A stretch of 62,259 bases of DNA, taken from the IMG/VR virus record IMGVR_UViG_3300025127_007337, positions 1 through 62,259 of that record. One strand, 5' to 3'. Made by a program: the position numbers and the translations under genes. Positions within the stretch are counted from its first letter, which is position 1, and every line of letters starts with the position of its first letter. The notes under the pieces are model-generated. The model did not search any database and was not told where the DNA came from. It saw nothing but the letters and a program-made list of their open reading frames with translations. Of the stretch, positions 6,632 to 12,927 are shown one piece after another. This stretch comes from a virus.

Positions 6632-6994
6632 ATGAATATGAATAAAAAATCCAAAGAACTTAATAAGCAAATGAGCAAGGCTGTGAGGGACTCACATCAA
6701 CGTATGCTCGACCAAGCCCTCAATCAGAGGGTAGAAGTCACAGACCCTGTAAAGTTACGTGAGATGTATCCTGATTTTACCGATAAGCAAATAGCGAGTA
6801 TGGCGAGACTAAATCACAAGATTAACGTAGCCAACGACTTCCTCATAGAGGAACAATACTTCTGGCTCAATCCATCTGAAAGACCTGTCGAGGGTATCGA
6901 GTATGACGAGGAACTTTGGGCTACCACTTCTTATGATGAAGATAAAGAACTTGCAATCATAAGAGAGGAACAGAGAGACATAGATAATGAATAG
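6632..6994 (+). CDS. Hypothetical acidic helical protein of 120 aa
   Basis: AAAGGAG lies before the ATG at 6632; a second ATG two codons later is also possible. It has a basic helical N-terminus (NKKSKELNKQMSKAVRDSHQ), a central YPDFTDKQIASMARLN segment and a very acidic C-terminus. No family recognised. Its TAG overlaps the next dyad. Confidence 0.65.
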   Translation: MNMNKKSKELNKQMSKAVRDSHQRMLDQALNQRVEVTDPVKLREMYPDFTDKQIASMARLNHKINVANDFLIEEQYFWLNPSERPVEGIEYDEELWATTSYDEDKELAIIREEQRDIDNE

Positions 6995-7007
6995 GTCATT
7001 TTTTGTC
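6993..7007 (+). promoter_or_regulatory. Dyad, copy 11, with an unclear promoter
   Basis: GGTCATTTTTTGTCC, followed by TTTACA (7011-7016) but no convincing -10 at 16-18 nt. The leader carries CGTCTAATAAATAC, similar to the leaders of copies 8 and 9. Confidence 0.45.
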
Positions 7008-7073
7008 CGTTTTTACAGAATTTTTATAAAGAATAATCGTCTAATAAATACATTACAACACAAGGAGTTTTTA

Positions 7074-7142
7074 ATGTTCACAATCTTTTCAATCTTTGCT
7101 ATTATGTTCTTTTCACTTTTTATCCTCACAGCCCTCATATAA
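7074..7142 (+). CDS. 22-aa hydrophobic micropeptide
   Basis: AAGGAG lies 8 nt before the ATG. The product is almost entirely hydrophobic (FTIFSIFAIMFFSLFILTAL), one membrane helix with no tail. The ribosome site and the position first after a dyad support translation; it could also be a leader peptide for the gene at 7192. Function unknown. Confidence 0.45.
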   Translation: MFTIFSIFAIMFFSLFILTALI

Positions 7143-7191
7143 TAATCACTCTTTTTAACCCCTTTATCACTTACTTTACTCGGAGGTCTTT

Positions 7192-7374
7192 ATGACTCAA
7201 ATCACATTTCAAGAATGGCTATCTTCTCAACCCTCTCCATTACCACGTTATCAAATCGTTGAATCAATCAAGTTTTATGGATACTTCGATGTTCTCGACA
7301 CTCACACAGGAAAACGTGAACCTTGTCGAAATCTTCGAACTGCTCGTGCTACTGTTAAGGCTCTTAACAAGTAG
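7192..7374 (+). CDS. Small hypothetical protein of 60 aa
   Basis: CGGAGG lies before the ATG. It is basic, with ITFQEWLSSQPSPLPRYQIV at the start and a helical basic end (LRTARATVKALNK). It sits in a run of three genes after dyad copy 11, separated by C/T-rich spacers. No family recognised. Confidence 0.6.
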   Translation: MTQITFQEWLSSQPSPLPRYQIVESIKFYGYFDVLDTHTGKREPCRNLRTARATVKALNK

Positions 7375-7426
7375 TCAACTTCTTCCTCTCTCACCTTACT
7401 ATTCTATTACTCCAAAGGAGTCCACT

Positions 7427-7714
7427 ATGACTAATACAAGATATAACTTTCAAATCCTTTCCTTTATCACAGACTTATGTGAGAACATTAGTGAAACTGT
7501 CGTGACAGACGATGGAGATGATGGAGAAATGACAACCTTTTATTTTCACAATCCTGTCACTGGTTCGATTGACACCGTTTCATTCTTTGAGGACTACGAC
7601 ACTCACCCAATCATTTACTTGCCAAACTACTCCGTAGGTCAGAAGTCTTTTAAAGACCAAGTAGAGATTGCCGACCTTGAGGAACTTTACGAGTTCATTC
7701 TTATTGAAGAATAA
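7427..7714 (+). CDS. Hypothetical acidic protein of 95 aa
   Basis: I use the ATG at 7427, which has AAAGGAG upstream; the frame is open further back but without a ribosome site. It is an acidic beta-rich protein (TVVTDDGDDGEMTTFYFHNP). No family recognised. Its stop lies at the edge of the last dyad. Confidence 0.65.
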   Translation: MTNTRYNFQILSFITDLCENISETVVTDDGDDGEMTTFYFHNPVTGSIDTVSFFEDYDTHPIIYLPNYSVGQKSFKDQVEIADLEELYEFILIEE

Positions 7715-7769
7715 TCGGTCATTTATTGACCGACTCGCTATTGCTACCCCCCTCCATCTATGATACAAT
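7715..7769 (+). promoter_or_regulatory. Dyad operator plus promoter, copy 12 (perfect palindrome)
   Basis: TCGGTCA-TTTAT-TGACCGA (7715-7733) is a perfect 7-bp inverted repeat, followed by TTGCTA (7741-7746), 17-nt spacer and TACAAT (7764-7769). There are 32 nt from dyad core to -10. Confidence 0.7.
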
Positions 7770-7798
7770 AATAGTACATTCTAACAACGAGGTTTTTT

Positions 7799-8125
7799 AT
7801 GAATGACAATAACCCAATCTTTAACTCTGTCTCTGTGGCTCTTAGCCACTTCCGTGCTATCCCTGTCTTTGACATCAATGTTGACTGTCTCTCTGATGTT
7901 GTCGAGCATCACCGTTATGATGGTCACCCTGATGAGGAGTGTAACTATGAGTCCTGTATGAGAGGAGACTTGGAGTGCTTACTTGATACCGTCACAATGG
8001 TTCAAGAACGAGCCGAAGAACTCTCCATCCTAATGATGGAGTCTATGACGTGGGAAGCACGTTACCTAGCCGCTCATACTGAGTACCACGCACTCTTTGA
8101 GAAGTATGGTTCAAAGTCTAAGTAG
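7799..8125 (+). CDS. Hypothetical acidic protein of 108 aa
   Basis: ACGAGG lies before the ATG. An acidic Cys/His-containing middle (DVVEHHRYDGHPDEECNYES) is followed by a helical, Met/Glu-rich C-terminal half. The His/Cys cluster might bind a metal but matches no pattern I know. It is the last gene of region A and is followed by a terminator. Confidence 0.65.
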   Translation: MNDNNPIFNSVSVALSHFRAIPVFDINVDCLSDVVEHHRYDGHPDEECNYESCMRGDLECLLDTVTMVQERAEELSILMMESMTWEARYLAAHTEYHALFEKYGSKSK

Positions 8126-8153
8126 ACTTAACCTTTTAGTTTGTTCCCTCAAG

Positions 8154-8182
8154 ACCGATGTTTATTCATCGGTTTTTTTTTG
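8154..8182 (+). terminator. Rho-independent terminator closing region A
   Basis: ACCGATG (8154-8160), TTTATT loop, CATCGGT (8167-8173), then nine T. Confidence 0.85.
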
Positions 8183-8342
8183 TTCTGTTGTAGTCGCTGT
8201 TGTTGACCCCCTCCCCCTACCCATACCATCCAAATAAGTCCGACGGTAACGGCGTTTGCGAGCAGCTCGCGCTAGGTACATTATATACCCACAGCAAATT
8301 TCCGAGATTTAAGTCCAAGTCGATAAGTCATTATCCGATACT
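8183..8342. other. Noncoding junction between the two sequence regimes
   Basis: No open frame with a ribosome site. It contains a C-rich stretch, a small hairpin GCGAG-CAG-CTCGC near 8258-8270, and CAAGTCGATAAGTCA (8314-8328), which recurs almost exactly at 8820-8833. Base composition and codon use change across this segment. No tRNA fold was recognised. Confidence 0.4.
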
Positions 8343-8492
8343 TTATTTATGAGTTGGAAACCTGCCTTGGTTTCCCATACCGTCATAATCAATCATATCA
8401 TGGTCTTGCACATACTCATTGATTCGTTTCTGGTGGTTTTTTGTTTCTTTCTTTATTATGAATCCAAACAATTTTTTTAGAAAATTAATCAT
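8343..8492 (-). CDS. Small basic protein of 49 aa on the minus strand
   Basis: Read on the minus strand, AAAGGAGA precedes the ATG (complement of 8490-8492). The protein starts with a short amphipathic or hydrophobic helix (MINFLKKLFGFIIKKETKN) and ends in a polar segment (YDGMGNQGRFPTHK). It is second of a two-gene minus-strand unit, 40 nt after the gene ending at 8533. No family recognised. Confidence 0.55.
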   Translation of the reverse strand: MINFLKKLFGFIIKKETKNHQKRINEYVQDHDMIDYDGMGNQGRFPTHK

Positions 8493-8532
8493 ACAATTTC
8501 TCCTTTATAATTTAAATATCACCCCATATTGT

Positions 8533-8763
8533 TCACAAGTCATCTTCGTATTCGTACCAAGAGATAGTTTTCCAGCTTCTTTCATCTGTGGACCGCTCGA
8601 CATAGTCTACAGCTGCTTTTAAACTAGTAAATTTTGTAAATATTCGTTCGCCATTTCCTAAGAATACAACAATAGAGTTTTGTGATCTAGCTATATGTGT
8701 TATGCGTTGTGGGTTTACAGCAACCGTTTCGCCAACTTGGTTTTGTATTGTAATAAATTTCAT
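8533..8763 (-). CDS. Hypothetical beta-rich protein of 76 aa, minus strand
   Basis: On the minus strand GGGAGGATTGC precedes the ATG, and a consensus promoter lies just upstream. The sequence (KFITIQNQVGETVAVNPQRI, then SIVVFLGNGERIFTKF, then a helix) looks like a small beta barrel with a C-terminal helix. It could be a regulator, but there is no motif to say so. It is first of two minus-strand genes that interrupt an otherwise plus-strand window. Confidence 0.7.
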   Translation of the reverse strand: MKFITIQNQVGETVAVNPQRITHIARSQNSIVVFLGNGERIFTKFTSLKAAVDYVERSTDERSWKTISWYEYEDDL

Positions 8764-8793
8764 GCAATCCTCCCAGATTTTATTAGTACTTAT

Positions 8794-8822
8794 AGTATAA
8801 CACGCTTTCTATATACTGTCAA
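8794..8822 (-). promoter_or_regulatory. Consensus sigma70 promoter on the minus strand
   Basis: On the minus strand TTGACA (8822-8817), a 17-nt spacer ending AGCGTGT, then TATACT (8799-8794). It drives the two minus-strand genes and matches the CGTGT-TATAAT type of region B, not the dyad type of region A. Confidence 0.85.
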
Positions 8823-8890
8823 GTCGATAGTCAAAAAAATTGCAAAAAAATTTTCCTAGATTTAACAATACAAAAACTAATTACAGCATT

Positions 8891-9799
8891 ATGAAACTTA
8901 CAAAAAATAAATTATATCAGCTCATACAAGAAGCCATGGAAGAAAAACAATACGGAAAAGATTTTCAAAGTTTTTTGCAAATTCCAATTAGAACTTACAT
9001 GGACGAAGAAGATATGCTTGATATTGGTTATCTAGAAATGCACGTTGGTCCTAAACTAGGTTCAGGCTATTCCCGAATGGTATTTGAAATAAACGATACT
9101 CAAGTTGCAAAAATCGCGTATCGTCATCCTGAAACATTAGAAATGAATTCTTTCAATGAAGGCTGTCAGTCAAACCGCATGGAGTACCTAAAGTTTAATA
9201 AATATCCTCACATATTTCCTAAGTCCTACGGTATATTTAAAGAAGATTCAGTCCTAGTTGTCGAAAAAGTAACAGTAATCGAAGAACAAGATCATATGGA
9301 TAGAGTTTTAAGAAATGCTTATCCATCTCTTGTCGAGGGCTCCCTATATCTTATAAACCAAGGGTATAGCCGCATTAATCCTTCTTGGGTTTTTGAAAGA
9401 ATTCTTGACACATGGGACGAAGTTATAGGAGATGCTTCTCCTGTGCGTCGTGATGAATTTGATGTTATGATGCAAACAAGAAGAACTACTGATATTAATT
9501 CTGAACAATTAGAAACCCTTTGGAATATAGTCACAAAAGACACCAAACTAATGAATTGGGTGTCAACTCTTAGACAAATGGGAGTTGAATTTGACGAACT
9601 TCGTGTTGGTAATGTTGGGACCAATTCTCAAGATAACAAACTAATTCTTATTGATATATCAAAATTTGATTTTAATTCTGGTACTGAGGTTGAGGAAAAA
9701 AAATCTTCCGTTAGTTCTTATGATCATCGTATAAAGAATATGGAAGTGGATCCTGAACTAGAAAGAGTACAACCATTTGTTTATAGGAGGAGAAACTAA
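8891..9799 (+). CDS. Kinase-like protein with a head-targeting-like N-terminus, 302 aa
   Basis: I start at the ATG at 8891 because it gives MKLTKNKLYQLIQEAMEE, an N-terminus shared by other genes here. The rest resembles a small protein-kinase-like fold: glycine loop LGSGYSRMV (about residues 56-64), a lysine in QVAKIAY (K74), a hinge-like VLVVEKV, FDELRVGN (234-241) at the place of the catalytic loop, and LILIDIS (252-257) at the place of DFG. The catalytic Asp pattern is not canonical, so activity is uncertain. If the N-terminus directs packaging in the head, the kinase could be injected into the host; that is inference. The next gene's ATG shares the last base of its TAA. Confidence 0.6.
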   Translation: MKLTKNKLYQLIQEAMEEKQYGKDFQSFLQIPIRTYMDEEDMLDIGYLEMHVGPKLGSGYSRMVFEINDTQVAKIAYRHPETLEMNSFNEGCQSNRMEYLKFNKYPHIFPKSYGIFKEDSVLVVEKVTVIEEQDHMDRVLRNAYPSLVEGSLYLINQGYSRINPSWVFERILDTWDEVIGDASPVRRDEFDVMMQTRRTTDINSEQLETLWNIVTKDTKLMNWVSTLRQMGVEFDELRVGNVGTNSQDNKLILIDISKFDFNSGTEVEEKKSSVSSYDHRIKNMEVDPELERVQPFVYRRRN

Positions 9800-9966
9800 T
9801 GTCTTATGACGTAAGATGGGAATCTATAAAAGCTTATAAAAGAATGATTGAGTATTTTAAGAAGCAAATTGCGAAACTAGAGAGACAAATTTTTACCGAG
9901 CGGTGCTGTCAACCTAAAGGAAGAATTTACCTACCAATCATTAACAAGCGAAGAATAACTAAATAA
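9799..9966 (+). CDS. Small basic protein of 55 aa
   Basis: AGGAGG lies 8 nt before the ATG, which overlaps the previous stop. It is basic: a helical first half (WESIKAYKRMIEYFKKQIAK) that may form a coiled coil, then a CC pair and a basic tail (LPIINKRRITK). No family recognised. It is probably cotranslated with the kinase-like gene. Confidence 0.55.
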   Translation: MSYDVRWESIKAYKRMIEYFKKQIAKLERQIFTERCCQPKGRIYLPIINKRRITK

Positions 9967-10012
9967 AGCCTCTAATTACTATTGTAGTATGTTGACATAG
10001 GAAGGTGATTTT

Positions 10013-10570
10013 ATGCTGCTTAATTTGCTTTTATGGGGCTGCGATAGCCCAATACCAAGTGACACTTCAAAGCCAAAAGAGGAAATTGCTGAATCTCCCA
10101 TACATTGGACCGAGTGTTCGTATAACGGAGGAGATCATATTTGTGATGTTACTTTACCAACTGCTGATGGTGGATTTGATAACTTTTATTCTCATTATGG
10201 TGAAGTAATTGTTATTGATGTTTCTGCAATGTGGTGTGGTCCTTGTCAAGAAGCTGCTTGGAACTCTAACTCAATAAATGTTACTGCTGATGGTGTTACC
10301 TGGATCACTGTTTTGATTGAAAATCTTGATGGCGAAACTCCAACTGAAGAAGACGGACAGTTTTGGGGAGATTATTTTGGAATATGGCACAATGAAATTT
10401 GGCTTGGCTCTTCAGAAAACAGAGATTATGAAGGGATTACTGGTTTTGCTAATACTGGGTGGCCTTACTTTCTTATTCTTGACAAGGATCTTCGCATTCG
10501 TGTCGTCCAACAGGGATGGAATAAGGAACAAATTTTACAACACATTGCCGATTTGAAATCTGAGTTATAG
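10013..10570 (+). CDS. Thioredoxin-like (TlpA-type) lipoprotein, 185 aa
   Basis: GGAAGG precedes the ATG. A very short signal LLNLLLWGC gives a lipobox-like site with Cys10, so the mature protein would be lipid-anchored. A thioredoxin fold follows, with the active site SAMWCGPCQ (Cys75 and Cys78) after the strand VIVIDV, and a late GWPYFLILD segment that fits the cis-proline strand. Thioredoxin-like lipoproteins act on disulfides in the bacterial envelope. An envelope redox protein is unusual in a phage. The next gene is also a predicted lipoprotein, so the pair may alter the infected cell's envelope. Confidence 0.75.
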   Translation: MLLNLLLWGCDSPIPSDTSKPKEEIAESPIHWTECSYNGGDHICDVTLPTADGGFDNFYSHYGEVIVIDVSAMWCGPCQEAAWNSNSINVTADGVTWITVLIENLDGETPTEEDGQFWGDYFGIWHNEIWLGSSENRDYEGITGFANTGWPYFLILDKDLRIRVVQQGWNKEQILQHIADLKSEL

Positions 10571-10596
10571 TTATTGAAAAGGCGGAGGGTATATGT

Positions 10597-11577
10597 ATGC
10601 TTTTATTTTTAATCTCTTGTTTATCTGATCATTATTTAACAAACAAAGTTATAGAGGAACGAATCTTGTATGACACAGCTTACGTCGAAGTTATCGTAGA
10701 AGTTGAAAAAGAAGTAGAAGTAGAGGTTGAGGTAGAAGTCGAAGTTGAGGTAGAAGTTGAAGTACCAGAAAATTATCCGCTTTGGTCTCAAACTTACATC
10801 CAACCATCTCTTGGAAATGGTGTTGATATACTTTGGGTTGTTGATCCATCAGGATCGATGATGAATAACTGGGCTCAAGTTGTTCTTGGCGTTGAACAAA
10901 TGATGTTGGCTTTGCCAACAAATGTTAATTGGCGTTTAGAAATTATTCCAACAGATCAAGTTAGGGCTGTAAACTTACAATCTTTTCCTATACTCCCTGG
11001 TGATTCTTTACAAACAGCACAAGACCATTTACAGAATAATGTTCAAGGTCATTGGGAAAAAGGTATGGATGCTGTTAAGGCCTATATGACACAAAATTTA
11101 GATGCCTTACAATGGATGAGACCTAACGTTGCTCTTTTAATTATTTTTGTGTCTGATGAGAATGATTCATCAAGCCAGACTTCTTCTCAATTTATTCAAT
11201 GGGTACAATATCAAAGAACAGAAGTATATGTTACTTCAATTGTTAATGTAGATATAGCAAACTCTTTGTGTCCGAACTCTTATACTCATTTACACGTAGG
11301 TTCTGATTATATGGATGTTGCTAACTACTTTAGTGGTATAGTTATTGATATCTGTGAAACTGATTGGACCTCCGGTGTTACCCAAGCAGCTCAACAAGTC
11401 CACCTTATAGATGAAATACTATTGGATCATACACCAGTTGACATAGATCATATTGAAGTTTTAGTTGATAATGTTGTGTGGACTGACTGGTCATGGGATC
11501 AAGCAAATAATAAAATAATTTTTTCTCTTATGCCACCTGAAGGAAGTATCATAACTGTTTCTTATAACTATTTATAA
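10597..11577 (+). CDS. VWA-domain lipoprotein with Glu-Val repeat stalk, 326 aa
   Basis: The N-terminus LLFLISC gives a lipobox with Cys8. Residues about 30-56 are an almost perfect Glu-Val dipeptide repeat, likely an extended stalk. The von Willebrand factor A domain begins near residue 77 with DILWVVDPSGSM, whose Asp and two Ser form the metal-ion adhesion site. A later LLIIFVSDEND segment fits the fourth strand. The end looks like an extra beta domain. Such VWA lipoproteins with a (V/I)VD.SGSM motif are familiar from Bdellovibrio- and myxobacteria-like genomes, so transfer from such a host is plausible but unproven. It probably acts outside the cytoplasm. Confidence 0.7.
   Translation: MLLFLISCLSDHYLTNKVIEERILYDTAYVEVIVEVEKEVEVEVEVEVEVEVEVEVPENYPLWSQTYIQPSLGNGVDILWVVDPSGSMMNNWAQVVLGVEQMMLALPTNVNWRLEIIPTDQVRAVNLQSFPILPGDSLQTAQDHLQNNVQGHWEKGMDAVKAYMTQNLDALQWMRPNVALLIIFVSDENDSSSQTSSQFIQWVQYQRTEVYVTSIVNVDIANSLCPNSYTHLHVGSDYMDVANYFSGIVIDICETDWTSGVTQAAQQVHLIDEILLDHTPVDIDHIEVLVDNVVWTDWSWDQANNKIIFSLMPPEGSIITVSYNYL
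10684..10764 (+). repeat. Tandem Glu-Val codon repeat
   Basis: Hexameric GTAGAA/GTTGAG variants encode VEVEVEV. The wobble bases differ between units, so the peptide repeat is under selection or old rather than a fresh slippage product. Confidence 0.7.
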
Positions 11578-11581
11578 CGTT

Positions 11582-12343
11582 ATGAAAATTAGAATAAAAA
11601 GAAATTCACAAAACTCTTCTGAATTAGAAGAAAAAAAGAAACGTAGAAAAAGACGCAACAAAGGTGGAAAGTGTCAAAAAGGATATAAGACCCACCCTAC
11701 AAGAAAAAAGAAAAAAATGTTTGGTAAACAATATCGCAATTGTGTTAAAGCTGAAGGTAAAATGTCTAAGTCTTATTGTGAAAACACACCATGCGATGAA
11801 ATGGGTTTTTCTCAAAGAGCATCTTGTGCAAAGTATAAAAAATGCCCTTCACCAAAAAAAAATGAACAGATACAAGAAAGAGAATTGACTCCTCCTGAAT
11901 ACGAAAAGAAAAAAGAAATAGTAAAGGCAATGAAAAAAGACAAGCCAGGTATGTCAGATAAAGATATTTATCCAATTGCTACAGCAACTGCTAAACGAGT
12001 GGCAGAAAGAAAAAAGCGAGATCCAAAAAAAGGAACTGGTAAAAAACCAAAAGGATCTGGTCGAAGATTGTATACAGATGAAGACCCAAGCGACACAGTA
12101 TCAGTTAGTTTTAAGTCTGTCTCTGCAATACAGAAAACATTATCTAAAAAAAGTTTTAAGTCTAAGAGTCACAAACGACAATCGCAAATAATTAATTTAA
12201 TACACCAAAGATCTAGAGCAGCATACAAAAATGCAAAAGATCCAAAAGTAAAAGCAAGATTAAAAAAGGCATTTGATTACGCTAAAAAACGTAAAGAAGC
12301 TTCAAAGAAAAAAACTATTCGAATGAGGAAAAATAAAAAATGA
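11582..12343 (+). CDS. Polybasic Cys-containing phage protein 1, 253 aa
   Basis: Starts MKIRIKRNSQNSSELEEKKK, then a Lys/Arg block. A Cys-containing module (GKCQKGYKTHPTRKKKKMFG, YRNCVKAE) and then YCENTPC and ASCAKYKKC follow. The middle has a helical TPPEYEKKKEIVKAMKKDKP segment and the C-terminus is again Lys-rich. Basic modules of this type occur in marine phages and algal viruses; I know of no proven function. The extreme positive charge suggests DNA binding, perhaps inside the capsid. It overlaps the next gene by ATGA and shares the LEEKKKRRKRR opening with the two genes after it. Confidence 0.7.
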   Translation: MKIRIKRNSQNSSELEEKKKRRKRRNKGGKCQKGYKTHPTRKKKKMFGKQYRNCVKAEGKMSKSYCENTPCDEMGFSQRASCAKYKKCPSPKKNEQIQERELTPPEYEKKKEIVKAMKKDKPGMSDKDIYPIATATAKRVAERKKRDPKKGTGKKPKGSGRRLYTDEDPSDTVSVSFKSVSAIQKTLSKKSFKSKSHKRQSQIINLIHQRSRAAYKNAKDPKVKARLKKAFDYAKKRKEASKKKTIRMRKNKK

Positions 12344-12927
12344 CAAAAGAAGAATTAGAAGAAAAAAAGAAACGTAGAAAAAAACGTAAAAAACGTAAAG
12401 TAAAAAAGAAAAAAGGTAAACGTGATGCTTGTTATCATAAAATAAAAAGAACAGCTAAAGTTTGGCCTTCAGCTTATGCATCCGGTAGACTTGTTCAGTG
12501 TAGAAAAGTTGGAGCTGCAAATTATGGCAATAAATCAAAAAAGAAAAACGAATCCTTGAATGAAGACTTTAAGCCTCATATGATGTATGATCCAAAAACT
12601 GGAAAATCAGAAAAAGCTAATGAAGAAGAAGATCATCACAGATTAGCTAAAAAAGGCTATACTCACATAGATCCTGAAGGAGTAAGAGATGTTATTGGTG
12701 ATGGTGAGGGTGGAGCTTCTGGACCTGATCCACTTTTGAAAAAGTTTGGTAAAGAAATGGAAGATGAAATTATGAAAACTTTGAAAGCCATGCCTGATAT
12801 TGGTCAGCACAAAGATGGTGATTATATCATGGATGATGATAAAGAAATACAAGTGCAAAAAGAAGAACAACTTCTCAAGAAAAAGATAAGAATTAGAATA
12901 AAAAAATCTAAGAGGAAGTCTACATGA
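12340..12927 (+). CDS. Polybasic Cys-containing phage protein 2, 195 aa
   Basis: Begins TKEELEEKKKRRKKRKKRK, then DACYHKIKRTAKVWPSAYAS and LVQCRKVGAANYGNKSK. The pattern CY.K.K..Y.VWPSAYASG..V.CRKVGA.N.G is one I know from marine phages and phycodnaviruses. The C-terminal half is more acidic (DPEGVRDVIGDGEGG) and ends in a Lys-rich stretch. It is the middle gene of three overlapping basic-protein genes. A structural or DNA-condensing role is inference. Confidence 0.7.
   Translation: MTKEELEEKKKRRKKRKKRKVKKKKGKRDACYHKIKRTAKVWPSAYASGRLVQCRKVGAANYGNKSKKKNESLNEDFKPHMMYDPKTGKSEKANEEEDHHRLAKKGYTHIDPEGVRDVIGDGEGGASGPDPLLKKFGKEMEDEIMKTLKAMPDIGQHKDGDYIMDDDKEIQVQKEEQLLKKKIRIRIKKSKRKST

Noticed and set aside
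905-7731. Reading all dyads only as terminators
   Set aside because: Apart from copy 1, which belongs to a longer hairpin, most stems are 5-8 bp without a good T run, and their distance to the downstream -10 box is fixed, which fits an operator better.
905-7769. Reading the dyads as a CRISPR-like or transposon repeat array
   Set aside because: The repeats are short inverted repeats at promoter positions with coding genes between them; spacing is variable and there are no spacer-like units.
8235-8310. Possible tRNA or structured RNA around the GCGAG-CAG-CTCGC hairpin
   Set aside because: No T-loop (GGTTCGA-type) or acceptor pairing found; just a short hairpin.
8419-8622. A plus-strand frame of 67 aa
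   Set aside because: It is the shadow of two minus-strand genes, both of which have ribosome sites; it has none.
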